Part shown: positions 16,219 to 25,207 of the stretch, in pieces
Layout of the letters: every line of letters starts with the position of its first letter
Position numbering within the stretch: the stretch's first letter is position 1
Assembly (NCBI RefSeq): GCF_001403875.1
Contig: NZ_LN884296.1
Span: 1 to 33,728 of the forward strand
Reading direction: 5' to 3'
DNA: 33,728 bases
DNA from: Paenibacillus ihumii
Lineage (GTDB): Bacteria; Bacillota; Bacilli; Paenibacillales; Paenibacillaceae
The notes under the pieces: model-generated
What the model saw: the letters and a program-made list of their open reading frames with translations, nothing else
What the model was told of the DNA's origin: nothing
The model's database searches: none
Position numbers and translations under genes: made by a program

Positions 16219-16246
16219 AAAGAAGAGGAGAAGTCCTCTTCTTTTT
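16219..16246 (+). terminator. Rho-independent terminator after yabE
   Basis: AAAGAAGAGGA (16219-16229) and TCCTCTTCTTT (16234-16244) form an 11-bp stem with a 4-nt loop; the T-run overlaps the 3' arm. Confidence 0.85.
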
Positions 16247-16273
16247 GCGTATGAGGAAGAGGGTTAACTTCTC

Positions 16274-16828
16274 ATGATCAAAGAGGTCATTGTCGTGGAA
16301 GGGCGGGACGATACCGTCGCCGTCAAACGGGCCGTAGAGGCCGATACGATCGAAACCGGAGGCTCGGCCGTCAATGAGGCTGTACTGCGCAAAATCGCAC
16401 TGGCTCAGGAGCGGCGGGGCGTTATTATCTTGACTGATCCCGATCATGCCGGCGAGCGAATCCGCAAAATCGTCGCGAGCCGGGTGCCGGGCTGCAAGCA
16501 TGCCTTTATTCGTGAGGCGGATGCAACGCGGCGCGGGGATATCGGCGTAGAGAATGCTTCCCCCGAAGCGATCCGGGAAGCGCTGGCACGCGTACGAACC
16601 GAGGCAGAGGCTTCAGGCGCTGATGATCGGCTCATCGATTGGGAAGACTTAATAGACGCCGGCCTGATCATTCACCCTTCAGCCGCTGCCAGAAGGCGCG
16701 TGATCGGTGAATTGCTTGGCATCGGCTATTGCAACGGCAAGCAGCTCTATAAGCGGCTCACCGTGTTTCGGATTAGCCGGGAGGAGTTTGCGGCTGCGCT
16801 GGCTCAATTGGAGGATAAAGGAGTATAG
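16274..16828 (+). CDS. rnmV: ribonuclease M5
   Basis: A 184-residue TOPRIM nuclease that matures the 5S rRNA precursor. The TOPRIM glutamate is in VVEGRDDTVAVKRA and the DxD motif is LTDPDHAGERIRK; GCKHAFIREADA and the C-terminal helical segment GIGYCNGKQLYKRL are family features. Length is normal. The ribosome binding site is a GGAAGAGGG about 10 nt upstream. Its substrate gene, a 5S rRNA, is present at the left end of this window. It lies directly upstream of rsmA, 6 nt apart. Confidence 0.95.
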   Translation: MIKEVIVVEGRDDTVAVKRAVEADTIETGGSAVNEAVLRKIALAQERRGVIILTDPDHAGERIRKIVASRVPGCKHAFIREADATRRGDIGVENASPEAIREALARVRTEAEASGADDRLIDWEDLIDAGLIIHPSAAARRRVIGELLGIGYCNGKQLYKRLTVFRISREEFAAALAQLEDKGV

Positions 16829-17719
<891 letters not shown>

Positions 17720-17738
17720 ATAAATGCTTTTGGCTGTA

Positions 17739-17766
17739 ACCAATCCCCGCTTTCGCCCATACCTTA
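17739..17766 (+). promoter_or_regulatory. possible sigma-K promoter of yabG
   Basis: AC (17739-17740), 17 nt, then CATACCTTA (17758-17766), matching the sigma-K pattern AC-N16/17-CATAnnnTA. B. subtilis yabG is sigma-K dependent. A concern is that the predicted start would fall at or inside the GAGGTGA ribosome binding site (17772-17778), giving a nearly absent leader. Confidence 0.4.
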
Positions 17767-17783
17767 GGGTAGAGGTGATTCAT

Positions 17784-18680
17784 TTGACGAATTTGGGAGA
17801 CTTGGTCGTCCGGAAATCGTACGGCGGGGACGTCACTTTCCGGGTAGAGAGCATACAGCGCAATGAAGCCATGATTAAGGGGACGGAATTCCGGCTGCTG
17901 GCGGATGCCCCTTTGCATGATCTCGTTAAGGTTGACCCTGCTTCGCCAACGGAGAAGGCAAAGAGAGCACGAATTAAGGCCACGGAATCGCTAAAGCGGC
18001 TGCACCGCGACAGGCAGGAGCAAACCGAGCGCAATCAGGCCAGTCTAAGTCAATTGTGGTACACGCAGAACGAACCGTCCTACTTCGAGGTTCCGGGCAA
18101 GGTCCTGCATCTGGACGGAGATGAGCGTTATCTGAAGAAGAGTCTTGATTTATACGAGAAGCTCCGGGTTCCAGCCCACGGCTATTATGTAAACGAATCG
18201 CAGATGGCGGCGGCTTTGTACCGCCTCCTTCCGAGCATTCGTCCGGATATTGTCGTTATCACAGGACATGATGGCGTGCTTAAGAACCGGCCGCAAGCGG
18301 ATCTCTACAATTTGACGAGCTATAAGAACTCCAGCCATTTTGTGGAGGCCGTTCAGGCAGCCAGGCAGTACGAATGGAATTTCGATGCGCTGACCATTAT
18401 TGCCGGGGCATGCCAGTCCCATTATGAGGCTTTGCTGCAGGCTGGCGCGAATTTCGCCAGCTCGCCCTCCCGCGTGCTTATACACGCGCTTGATCCGGTC
18501 TATATTGCGGCGAAGGTCTCTTTTACCTCGATTCGGGATACCATTAACATGATCGACATACTAAACAATACGATCAGCGGCACACAGGGCGTAGGCGGAA
18601 TTGAGACACGGGGCAGCTATCGGATCGGCTTGCCGAAGTTCAAGGATTTATCGACCCTGAAGGTAGTGCCGTCCATGTAA
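17784..18680 (+). CDS. yabG: sporulation protease YabG
   Basis: A 298-residue cysteine protease-like protein (peptidase family U57) that in B. subtilis processes spore coat proteins in the mother cell. Family landmarks: NLGDLVVRKSYGGDVTFRV at the start, PGKVLHLDGDERYLKKSL near 105, VVITGHDG near 150 and the highly conserved IIAGACQSHYEALLQAGANF segment near 210, holding the likely catalytic cysteine, with SSPSRVLIHALDPVYIAAK after it. The frame is open upstream to an ATG at 17724, but homology and GAGGTGA five bases before favour the TTG at 17784. Located between rsmA and veg as in B. subtilis. Confidence 0.93.
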   Translation: MTNLGDLVVRKSYGGDVTFRVESIQRNEAMIKGTEFRLLADAPLHDLVKVDPASPTEKAKRARIKATESLKRLHRDRQEQTERNQASLSQLWYTQNEPSYFEVPGKVLHLDGDERYLKKSLDLYEKLRVPAHGYYVNESQMAAALYRLLPSIRPDIVVITGHDGVLKNRPQADLYNLTSYKNSSHFVEAVQAARQYEWNFDALTIIAGACQSHYEALLQAGANFASSPSRVLIHALDPVYIAAKVSFTSIRDTINMIDILNNTISGTQGVGGIETRGSYRIGLPKFKDLSTLKVVPSM

Positions 18681-18712
18681 GGCTGCTGCGATGGTATATC
18701 CTTTTTTGAAAT

Positions 18713-18735
18713 AGGCACCGTAAGGTGCTTTTTTA
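18713..18735 (+). terminator. Rho-independent terminator after yabG
   Basis: GCACC and GGTGC (18716-18719 region and 18724-18728) form a short stem with a GTAA loop, followed by T6ATTTTT. Confidence 0.65.
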
Positions 18736-18813
18736 TTTTTAGGGAGGGTCAAAAACAGCCGAAAAATGCCAAATTTCCTGTTTTTTATTCGAATAAGCTG
18801 GAAATCAAAAAGA

Positions 18814-18820
18814 TGTCGAA
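18814..18820 (+). promoter_or_regulatory. TGTCGAA heptamer (Spo0A-box match) upstream of veg P1
   Basis: An exact 0A-box core ending 9 nt before the -35 of the upstream veg promoter. A single 7-mer can occur by chance, so function is only suggested. Confidence 0.35.
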
Positions 18821-18829
18821 AAAAAATCG

Positions 18830-18859
18830 TTGACAACACTTTTTTATGACTGATATAAT
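18830..18859 (+). promoter_or_regulatory. veg promoter P1 (sigma-A)
   Basis: -35 TTGACA (18830-18835), 18-nt spacer, -10 TATAAT (18854-18859). Both hexamers are full consensus. Confidence 0.88.
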
Positions 18860-18872
18860 TATTTATTTCAGT

Positions 18873-18901
18873 TTGACATGGTGATCCCTTTCGTGTATAA
18901 T
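18873..18901 (+). promoter_or_regulatory. veg promoter P2 (sigma-A)
   Basis: -35 TTGACA (18873-18878), 17-nt spacer, -10 TATAAT (18896-18901). A perfect consensus promoter 43 nt downstream of P1. The B. subtilis veg promoter is known as one of the strongest vegetative promoters. Confidence 0.92.
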
Positions 18902-18929
18902 GGACAAAGAAAGAAGGTGGTCACAGGCA

Positions 18930-19208
18930 ATGGCTAAAAATACGCTGTCGGAAATTAAGCATAGTCTCGACGCTTACGTAGGACAGAAAATTATGCTGCG
19001 TGCAAACGGTGGTCGCCGTAAGACCGTCGAACGTACCGGCGTATTGGAAGAGACATATCCATCTGTCTTTATCGTGAAACTGGATGAAGAGCAACAGACC
19101 TTCAAGAGAGTGTCTTACAGTTATGCCGATATACTTACCGAATCCGTTGAAGTGATGATTTGTGACGACAATAACGACAACGAGATGCGGATTACGTATA
19201 TTAAATAG
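18930..19208 (+). CDS. veg: Veg protein
   Basis: A 92-residue cytoplasmic protein. In B. subtilis Veg is abundant in growing cells and stimulates biofilm formation through the SinR/SlrR circuit. Typical segments: [20 protein letters not shown] near the start, [19 protein letters not shown], and [14 protein letters not shown]. The start ATG follows AAGGTGGT; an in-frame ATG ten codons upstream is unlikely because the P2 -10 overlaps it. Driven by two perfect sigma-A promoters and closed by its own terminator, so it is monocistronic. Confidence 0.95.
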   Translation: MAKNTLSEIKHSLDAYVGQKIMLRANGGRRKTVERTGVLEETYPSVFIVKLDEEQQTFKRVSYSYADILTESVEVMICDDNNDNEMRITYIK

Positions 19209-19230
19209 TGAGCATCATGATGAGTTCGTA

Positions 19231-19265
19231 GACGGCTTCCGCAATTATGCGGGGCCGTTTTTTTT
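19231..19265 (+). terminator. Rho-independent terminator after veg
   Basis: ACGGC (19232-19236) with GCCGT, and the inner CCGC/GCGG, form a stem ending in T8. Confidence 0.9.
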
Positions 19266-19301
19266 GACCCGTTCCGGGATTTCCATGGAAGGTATTTCGC
19301 C

Positions 19302-19330
19302 GTATGAAGGACTGTGAACGGTACATACTA
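19302..19330 (+). promoter_or_regulatory. sigma-G promoter of sspF
   Basis: -35 GTATG (19302-19306), 17-nt spacer, -10 CATACTA (19324-19330). Both match the forespore sigma-G consensus (GHATR and CATWHTA). Expected for a small acid-soluble spore protein. Confidence 0.75.
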
Positions 19331-19373
19331 TCGAATGTTCCTACATCCATCATTCCGTAAGGAGGGACAAGCC

Positions 19374-19550
19374 ATGGGGCGAAGACGGCGCAGTATAATG
19401 TCGGAAGAGCTGAAGGTGGAGCTTGCCAAGGATCTGGGGTTCTATGACACCGTCCAGCAGGAAGGCTGGGGAGGAATTAAAGCGAAGGATGCCGGCAATA
19501 TGGTGAAAAGGGCGATCGAGCTGGCAGAGCGTGCGGCGGCGCGGCAATAA
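19374..19550 (+). CDS. sspF: small acid-soluble spore protein SspF
   Basis: A 58-residue alpha/beta-related SASP made in the forespore. The sequence [26 protein letters not shown] and [18 protein letters not shown] matches SspF closely. The frame is open further upstream, but GTAAGGAGGG 7 nt before the ATG at 19374 and homology fix the start. A sigma-G promoter lies 44 nt upstream and a terminator follows, so it is an independent sporulation unit between veg and ispE. Confidence 0.95.
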   Translation: MGRRRRSIMSEELKVELAKDLGFYDTVQQEGWGGIKAKDAGNMVKRAIELAERAAARQ

Positions 19551-19555
19551 TCAAC

Positions 19556-19590
19556 AAGGGCTTTCCTTATCCGGGAAGGCCCTTTGTTTG
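19556..19590 (+). terminator. Rho-independent terminator after sspF
   Basis: AAGGGCTTTCC (19556-19566) can pair with GGGAAGGCCCTT (19573-19584) with a bulge, followed by TGTTTGTT. Confidence 0.75.
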
Positions 19591-19740
19591 TTAACATATG
19601 CAGAATATAGGCGTACACCTGGCATAGATTTGACGTCTGCAATAGACGCAGGCCGCAGTTAATTTTATAATATGGTAAACGTTATTGCTTCGATAACAAT
19701 GAGAAATGATTCCATGGACATGCTGAGGGTGGTGTACGCC

Positions 19741-20595
19741 TTGAAGATTTACGAGAAAGCTCCGGCAAAAATCAATTTGATGCTGGACGTATTGCATAAA
19801 CGACCGGACGGCTACCATGAGGTTGAGATGATCATGACCATGGTGGATTTGGCTGATCGGCTGGAAATGGAGGCTCTCTCGCGGGACACAATCATTATTT
19901 CGAGTCAGGCCGGTTATATTCCGCTGGATGAGAAGAACCTGGCTTTCCAGGCAGCTAAGCTGATCAAAGAGCGGTATAACGTCCGCAGCGGCGTATACAT
20001 TCATTTGGATAAACATATTCCGGTTGCCGCAGGCCTCGCTGGAGGCAGCAGTGATGCGGCAGCCACGCTTCGCGGCTTGAATCGGCTATGGGATCTGAAG
20101 ATCCCGGTAGAGGAACTGAAGCAGCTAGGCGCTGAATTAGGCTCAGATGTCCCCTTCTGCATTACGGGCGGGACAGCGCTTGCTACAGGGCGCGGAGAGC
20201 AGCTGACCCCTCTTCCCAACCCGCCGCAGTGCTGGGTCGTACTAGCGAAGCTGCCCATTAACGTATCGACGGCAGAGATTTACGGACGCTTCCGCAGTGA
20301 CCAAGTCATGGCACACCCTTCGGCGGATCGCATGCGGCAGGCAATTGAACGCTCGTCTTTTTCAGAGGTATGCGGGGAACTGGGCAATGTACTGGAAGAA
20401 GTGACCTTGAAGCTCTACCCTGAGGTATCGCACCTGAAGGAAACGATGCTGAAGCTCGGGGCTGACGGCGTGCTGATGTCCGGAAGCGGACCTACCGTTT
20501 TTGGCCTGATTTCCAAGGAATCCAAGGTACCCCGGATTTATAACGGGCTGCGTGGATTTTGTAAAGAGGTCTACGCTGTTCGCCTGCTTACTTAG
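19741..20595 (+). CDS. ispE: 4-diphosphocytidyl-2-C-methyl-D-erythritol kinase
   Basis: A 284-residue GHMP kinase of the MEP isoprenoid pathway that phosphorylates CDP-methylerythritol with ATP. Motifs: [13 protein letters not shown] at the start, [11 protein letters not shown], the ATP-binding [17 protein letters not shown], and near the end [17 protein letters not shown]. The open frame reaches ATG 19672, but homologues begin at [12 protein letters not shown], and GAGGGTGGTG six bases before the TTG at 19741 supports that start. Lies between sspF and purR, as in B. subtilis. Confidence 0.95.
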   Translation: MKIYEKAPAKINLMLDVLHKRPDGYHEVEMIMTMVDLADRLEMEALSRDTIIISSQAGYIPLDEKNLAFQAAKLIKERYNVRSGVYIHLDKHIPVAAGLAGGSSDAAATLRGLNRLWDLKIPVEELKQLGAELGSDVPFCITGGTALATGRGEQLTPLPNPPQCWVVLAKLPINVSTAEIYGRFRSDQVMAHPSADRMRQAIERSSFSEVCGELGNVLEEVTLKLYPEVSHLKETMLKLGADGVLMSGSGPTVFGLISKESKVPRIYNGLRGFCKEVYAVRLLT

Positions 20596-20601
20596 GAAGA
20601 C

Positions 20602-20630
20602 TTGAATAAAGACGTACAAACGTGTAATAT
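20602..20630 (+). promoter_or_regulatory. possible sigma-A promoter of purR
   Basis: -35 TTGAAT (20602-20607), 17-nt spacer, -10 TAATAT (20625-20630), about 36 nt before the purR start. Confidence 0.45.
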
Positions 20631-20665
20631 TTTCATTAAAATATTCGGATTTAGAGGGGTACTTC

Positions 20666-21493
20666 GTGAAAAAATTAAAAAGAAGCGCTCGATTGGTGGA
20701 AATGACGCGATTTCTATTGTCACGTCCCCATCATTTGATACCGCTGACCACTTTTGCACAACGTTACGGAGCAGCCAAATCCTCAATCAGCGAGGACCTG
20801 GCGATCATCAAGGAAGTATTTGAAAGCGAGGGCACGGGGGAACTGCATACCCTGGCCGGGGCTGCCGGAGGGGTTAAATATATCCCTAAGGTAAGCCAAG
20901 AGTACGCTCTTGCCTTTATCAGCCAGCTATGCGAGAAGCTGTCGCAGCCGGATCGCATTTTGCCGGGCGGTTATTTGTATATGTCTGATTTATTAGGTCA
21001 ACCTGCACTGATGAATGAGGCTGGCAAGCTGTTCGCGACTATTTTTGCCGACCGCGAGATCGACTGCATTATGACCGTGGAGACCAAAGGCATTCCGCTG
21101 GCCTATGCCACAGGGGCTGAGCTAAATTTACCAGTCGTGCTCGTGAGGCGGGACCATCAGGTTACGGAAGGCTCAGCCGTTAGCATCAATTATGTATCCG
21201 GTTCTCACAAAAGCCTGCATACGATGACCCTGTCTCGCCGCGCGCTCAAAGAGAAATCAAGGGTTCTCATCATGGACGATTTCATGAAGGCCGGGGGGAC
21301 GATCCAGGGGATGGTGGACCTGCTGGCCGAGTTCGATGCGAAGGTAGCTGGCGTAGGCGTGCTGGTAGAATCCGGCGAAATCGAGTCAGAGCAGAGATTA
21401 CTCCAGGACTATGCTTCCTTGGCCAAGCTTACCGTGGTGGATGCCAAAGGGAAGGAGCTCAAAGTCGAGCCTGGCAATTATTTTTCCATTTAA
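20666..21493 (+). CDS. purR: purine operon repressor PurR
   Basis: A 275-residue repressor of purine synthesis genes. An N-terminal winged-helix domain (about 1-74; the segment TTFAQRYGAAKSSISEDLAI is the helix-turn-helix) is followed by a PRTase-like domain (about 75-275) with the PRPP-binding motif VLIMDDFMKAGGTI. PRPP relieves repression in B. subtilis. Start GTG, 5 nt after AGAGGGG. In B. subtilis yabJ (ridA) follows purR; here spoVG follows directly. The PRPP synthase gene prs lies 2.2 kb downstream. Confidence 0.95.
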   Translation: MKKLKRSARLVEMTRFLLSRPHHLIPLTTFAQRYGAAKSSISEDLAIIKEVFESEGTGELHTLAGAAGGVKYIPKVSQEYALAFISQLCEKLSQPDRILPGGYLYMSDLLGQPALMNEAGKLFATIFADREIDCIMTVETKGIPLAYATGAELNLPVVLVRRDHQVTEGSAVSINYVSGSHKSLHTMTLSRRALKEKSRVLIMDDFMKAGGTIQGMVDLLAEFDAKVAGVGVLVESGEIESEQRLLQDYASLAKLTVVDAKGKELKVEPGNYFSI

Positions 21494-21563
21494 AAATGGG
21501 CTGCTGTCTTTGTCGATTTATCAAAAATAGGCAGTATTCCCAACGAATCATGTCGAAAATCTC

Positions 21564-21589
21564 ATGATTTCAAAAAAATTCCTGAATTT
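21564..21589 (+). promoter_or_regulatory. possible sigma-H promoter of spoVG
   Basis: ATGATTT (21564-21570), 13-nt spacer, GAATTT (21584-21589). The stretch GATTTCAAAAAAATTCC resembles the known sigma-H promoter of B. subtilis spoVG as I remember it. TGTCGAA lies just upstream (21551-21557), and TGTCGAT 40 nt before that (21511-21517). Confidence 0.45.
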
Positions 21590-21624
21590 AGGGTATTTTG
21601 TTCCATAAAAAAGGAGGATTTCCG

Positions 21625-21657
21625 TTGGCTATGTGGAATATTACACCAAGTCCCTGA
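21625..21657 (+). CDS. 10-codon leader ORF before spoVG
   Basis: TTG to TGA, ten codons (MAMWNITPSP), with AAAGGAGG 7 nt before the TTG, a stronger ribosome binding site than most genes here. It ends 22 nt before the spoVG ATG, which has its own AAGGTGGTGA site. Could be a translated leader coupled to spoVG or a ribosome standby site; no family is recognised. Confidence 0.35.
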   Translation: MAMWNITPSP

Positions 21658-21679
21658 TGGAAAAAGGTGGTGAACACAT

Positions 21680-21964
21680 ATGCAAATTACGGATGTAAGG
21701 CTCCGCCGAGTCAGCTCGGAAGGAAGAATGAAGGCAATTGCGTCCATTACCATCGATAACGAGTTTGTTGTTCATGACATTCGCGTCATCGACGGAAACA
21801 ATGGAATGTTTGTAGCAATGCCTAGCAAGCGCACACCGGACGGGGAGTTCCGGGATATCGCGCATCCAATTTCTTCCGGCACACGTGAGAAGATTCAAGC
21901 TGCAGTATTGGCTGAATACGAACGTGCTGCTGAACAAGAAGAAGTTATCGAAGAAGGGGCTTAA
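21680..21964 (+). CDS. spoVG: SpoVG
   Basis: A 94-residue nucleic-acid-binding regulator conserved in Firmicutes, needed for spore cortex and septation control in B. subtilis and a virulence regulator in Staphylococcus. The sequence [36 protein letters not shown] and [20 protein letters not shown] is nearly invariant in the family. The C-terminal tail is Glu-rich. AAGGTGGTGA precedes the ATG. A possible sigma-H promoter is upstream and a strong terminator follows, so it is probably its own unit. Confidence 0.97.
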   Translation: MQITDVRLRRVSSEGRMKAIASITIDNEFVVHDIRVIDGNNGMFVAMPSKRTPDGEFRDIAHPISSGTREKIQAAVLAEYERAAEQEEVIEEGA

Positions 21965-21999
21965 GTACTGGTTTTTGTCTAACCAATTGGGGTTCGAAG

Positions 22000-22036
22000 A
22001 AAAGGGAGCCATGATACATGGCTCTCTTTTCTTTTT
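22000..22036 (+). terminator. Rho-independent terminator after spoVG
   Basis: AAAAGGGAGCCATG (22000-22013) pairs with CATGGCTCTCTTTT (22017-22030; one G-T type mismatch) around an ATA loop, followed by CTTTTT. Confidence 0.92.
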
Positions 22037-22087
22037 GCCTTAAATAAGATATATTCAGTAATGAGTTCAAGAGAAGGAGGCCGGGCC

Positions 22088-23488
22088 TTGAAAAGATTAG
22101 CGATTATACTTGCTGCAGGACAAGGGAAGCGCATGAAGTCCAAGCTCTACAAAGTGCTTCATCCCGTTTGCGGCAAACCGATGGTCGGACATGTTCTCGA
22201 CACGGTAAAGCAAATCAATTGTGAGCGAAGTATTGTGGTGGTAGGCCACGGTGCAGATGCAGTACAGTCTTATCTCGGAACGTCGGCAGAATATGTGCTG
22301 CAGGAGCAGCAGCTGGGCACGGGTCATGCTGTAAGACAAGCAGAACCGCTGCTCAAGGATGAAGAAGGCATTACCATCGTCATCTGCGGAGATACCCCGC
22401 TCGTGAAGCCAGAGACATTGGAGGAGCTTATCGCTTTGCATACGAAGAGCGGAGCAGCGGCTACCGTGCTGTCGGCATGGACTGAGCACCCGCAGGGGTA
22501 TGGCCGGATTATCCGGGGGGAGAATGGTTCTGTTGTGCGGATCGTAGAACAGAAGGATTGTTCTCCGGAAGAAGATGCGATCAAGGAATTCAACACAGGA
22601 ACTTATTGTTTTGATAATGCGAAGCTGTTTGCCGCTCTCGGCAAGGTAACGAATAACAATGCCCAGCAGGAGTACTATCTGACGGATGTCATCGGCATTC
22701 TCGTGAATTCCGGTGAGATTGTTGAAGGCTATATGACGGAGGATTATGCCGAATCAATCGGAGTTAACGACCGTCTGGCCCTTTCCGAAGCAGAGCAGTT
22801 TATGAGGGATAGAATCAACCGGAAGCATATGCTGAACGGCGTGACCATTATCGATCCTAAATCGACGTATATCGGAGCGGATGTTCAAATCGGGCCGGAC
22901 ACCGTCCTGCACCCGGGGACATCGATATCGGGTAATACGGTCATCGGCGAGGACTGCGTGATCGGTCCAGGAGCCGATATCAATAATTGTCAGATCCACA
23001 ATGGCGCAAAGGTAAAGCATTCGGTACTCATGGATGCCGAAGTAGGCAGCGAGTCTGCCGTTGGACCTTTCGCTTATTTGCGTCCAGGCGCAAAGCTTGG
23101 AGCCCAGGTCAAAATCGGGGATTTCGTAGAGATCAAGAACGCTTCGATCGACGAAGGCTCCAAGGTATCGCATTTGAGCTACATTGGAGACGCCAAGGTC
23201 GGCAAAAACGTAAATATCGGCTGCGGTGCGATAACCGTCAATTATGATGGTTATAATAAGTCTATTACCGAAATCGAGGATGATGCGTTCGTAGGCAGCA
23301 ATGTCAATCTGATCGCTCCGGTGAAGGTCGGCAAGGGCGCTTATGTCGTTGCAGGCTCAACCATTACGCATTCCGTTCCGGATAATGACCTGGCCATCGC
23401 CAGAAACCGGCAGGAGAACAAGGCGGGATATGCCGAGAAGCTTCGCGCCCGGGCAAAGGCCAAGCGCGATAGAGAGAAGCAATCCTGA
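22088..23488 (+). CDS. glmU: bifunctional GlcNAc-1-P uridyltransferase / GlcN-1-P acetyltransferase
   Basis: A 466-residue enzyme making UDP-GlcNAc for peptidoglycan and teichoic acid. The N-terminal pyrophosphorylase domain (about 1-230) has [19 protein letters not shown] and ICGDTPL. The C-terminal left-handed beta-helix (about 250-440) shows hexapeptide repeats ([27 protein letters not shown]) and ends with the acetyltransferase motif [16 protein letters not shown]. The frame is open upstream to an ATG at 22061, but homologues start with [10 protein letters not shown], and AAGGAGG 7 nt before the TTG at 22088 fits. Followed by prs as in B. subtilis. Confidence 0.96.
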   Translation: MKRLAIILAAGQGKRMKSKLYKVLHPVCGKPMVGHVLDTVKQINCERSIVVVGHGADAVQSYLGTSAEYVLQEQQLGTGHAVRQAEPLLKDEEGITIVICGDTPLVKPETLEELIALHTKSGAAATVLSAWTEHPQGYGRIIRGENGSVVRIVEQKDCSPEEDAIKEFNTGTYCFDNAKLFAALGKVTNNNAQQEYYLTDVIGILVNSGEIVEGYMTEDYAESIGVNDRLALSEAEQFMRDRINRKHMLNGVTIIDPKSTYIGADVQIGPDTVLHPGTSISGNTVIGEDCVIGPGADINNCQIHNGAKVKHSVLMDAEVGSESAVGPFAYLRPGAKLGAQVKIGDFVEIKNASIDEGSKVSHLSYIGDAKVGKNVNIGCGAITVNYDGYNKSITEIEDDAFVGSNVNLIAPVKVGKGAYVVAGSTITHSVPDNDLAIARNRQENKAGYAEKLRARAKAKRDREKQS

Positions 23489-23698
23489 CTACCGTTCACA
23501 AAAGTGAACAACGTCTATTAGTAATGTCATAGCAAGATAGTGTAATATATAAGTATGTGTTCATGAAGCATGAGCCGAGGAATCTGGATTGACAGCAGTT
23601 ACGGCATGACAGCATGCCGCAATGGATTGAACGCAGTAACCATTTTAATGACCAGATCGATTTTAACTATCGATAACAGCACGGAGGGTTTTTATTTT

Positions 23699-24652
23699 AT
23701 GACTTATTGTGATTCCAAATTGAAGATATTCACCTGTAACTCTAATCCCAAATTGGCGCATCAAATTGCGGATTATATCGGTATTCCGATGGGAGACTCG
23801 GAAACGACAAGCTTCAGCGATGGAGAGATTCAGGTGAAGCTGTCCGAGAGCGTTCGCGGTTGCCACGTCTATATCGTGCAATCCACATGCGCACCGGTCA
23901 ACGATAATTTGATGGAGCTCCTCGTTATGGTGGATGCCTTGAAGCGGGCCTCAGCCAAGAGCATTAACGTGGTTATTCCGTATTACGGCTATGCGCGCCA
24001 GGATCGGAAGGCCCGCTCCCGCGACCCAATCACGGCGAAGCTTGTCGCCAATTTGATCGAGAAAGCCGGGGCCCATCGTGTAATTACAATGGATCTGCAT
24101 GCTATGCAGATTCAGGGCTTCTTCGATATTCCGGTTGATCACATGCTGGGCGTGCCGATTCTAGCCCAATATTTCCGTTCGAAGCAAATTCCGAATCCGG
24201 TCGTCGTCTCTCCAGACCACGGCGGAGTGGTGCGCGCCCGGAAATTGGCGGATTTCCTGAATGCGCCGCTCGCAATTATCGACAAGCGCCGTCCCGAGCC
24301 AAATGTCAGTGAAGTGATGAACATCATCGGTAATATTGAGGGCAAGACCGCTATCCTCGTAGATGACATCATCGATACGGCCGGTACGATCGTTCTTGGC
24401 GCCAACGCCTTGAAAGAGGGCGGCGTTGAAGAGGTATACGCTTGCTGTACGCATCCTGTGCTGTCTGGTCCGGCGATGGAACGTCTGGAGAACTCTCCGC
24501 TGAAGGAAGTTGTGGTTACTGATACGATTCCAATTACGCATCCGAATCCAACGAGCAAGCTTAAAGTGTTGTCGGTCGCTCCGCTGATGGGAGAAGCGAT
24601 TATTCGCGTCCATGAGGAGCTCTCCATCAGCAAACTGTTCGAAATCGAATAA
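23699..24652 (+). CDS. prs: ribose-phosphate pyrophosphokinase
   Basis: A 317-residue PRPP synthase producing PRPP from ribose 5-phosphate and ATP; PRPP feeds purine, pyrimidine, His and Trp synthesis and is the inducer for PurR. Motifs: [61 protein letters not shown], and the PRPP loop [10 protein letters not shown]. Length equals that of B. subtilis Prs. The open frame extends 43 codons upstream, but homology and GGAGGG 10 nt before fix the ATG at 23699. A perfect 14-bp hairpin follows the stop. Confidence 0.97.
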   Translation: MTYCDSKLKIFTCNSNPKLAHQIADYIGIPMGDSETTSFSDGEIQVKLSESVRGCHVYIVQSTCAPVNDNLMELLVMVDALKRASAKSINVVIPYYGYARQDRKARSRDPITAKLVANLIEKAGAHRVITMDLHAMQIQGFFDIPVDHMLGVPILAQYFRSKQIPNPVVVSPDHGGVVRARKLADFLNAPLAIIDKRRPEPNVSEVMNIIGNIEGKTAILVDDIIDTAGTIVLGANALKEGGVEEVYACCTHPVLSGPAMERLENSPLKEVVVTDTIPITHPNPTSKLKVLSVAPLMGEAIIRVHEELSISKLFEIE

Positions 24653-24669
24653 GATTCCTTGTTATTCGG

Positions 24670-24702
24670 GGGTTACATCTTCCCAGATGGAAGATGTAAC
24701 CC
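24670..24702 (+). repeat. perfect 14-bp inverted repeat after prs
   Basis: GGGTTACATCTTCC (24670-24683) and GGAAGATGTAACCC (24689-24702) with a CAGAT loop, 17 nt after the prs stop. No T-run follows, so it is not a standard terminator; it could protect the 3' end of the prs message or be a weak terminator. Confidence 0.8.
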
Positions 24703-24731
24703 TTATCGGCGTATTTACGTTAATATAATAG

Positions 24732-25207
24732 CGAATCTCCGTAGGGAGAGCGTGTCCCAGCAAGAAGCCACGCATAAGGCACGAAGTAGTCACGAAGAAA
24801 AGCGAATCCCGCCGGGAGAGCGTGTCCCAGCAAGAAGCCACGCATAAGGCACGAAGCAATCACGAAGTAAAGCGAATCCCGCAGGAAGAGCGCCTCCTAG
24901 CAGGAAGCCACGCACAAGGCACGAAGTAATCACGAAGTAAAGCGAATCCCGCAGGGAGAGCGTCTCCCAGCAGGGAGTCAAGCACAAGGCACGAAGTAAT
25001 CACGAAGAAAAGCGAATCCCGCAGGGAGAGCGTCTCCTAGCAGGGAGTCACGCGCAAGGCACGAAGCAATCACGAAGAAAAGCGAATCCCGCAGAGAGAG
25101 CGTCTCCCAGCAGGAAGTTACGCATAAGGCACGAAGCAGTCACGAAGAAAAGCGAATCCCGCAGGGAGAGCGTCTCCTAGCAGGGAGTCACGCGCAAGGC
25201 ACGAAGT
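24732..25207. repeat. 70-bp direct tandem repeat, seven copies
   Basis: Copies start at 24732, 24802, 24872, 24942, 25012, 25082 and 25152, exactly 70 bp apart; the last is cut to 56 bp. Each begins GCGAATC and contains alternating TCCC and GGGA blocks (TCCCGCAGGGA, GGGAGAGCGTCTCCC, CTCCCAGCAGGGAG) able to form competing hairpins, then GGCACGAAG and a second CACGAAG 11 nt later. Copies 5 and 7 are identical over 55 nt; others differ at 3-12 positions. Seventy is not a multiple of three and no frame stays open through the array, so it is non-coding. It occupies the place of ctc in B. subtilis. A TATAAT at 24725-24730 lies directly before it. Confidence 0.95.

Noticed and set aside
23493..23508. 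Small hairpin GTTCACAAAAGTGAAC after glmU as a terminator
   Set aside because: Six-base stem with no T-run behind it; too weak to call.
24662..24987. Reverse-strand open frames across the 70-bp repeats
   Set aside because: They are translations of the repeat in shifting frames, with no ribosome binding site; a 70-bp unit cannot keep one frame.
24732..25207. CRISPR array
   Set aside because: The whole 70-bp unit repeats, with no unique spacers between short repeats, and no cas genes are present.
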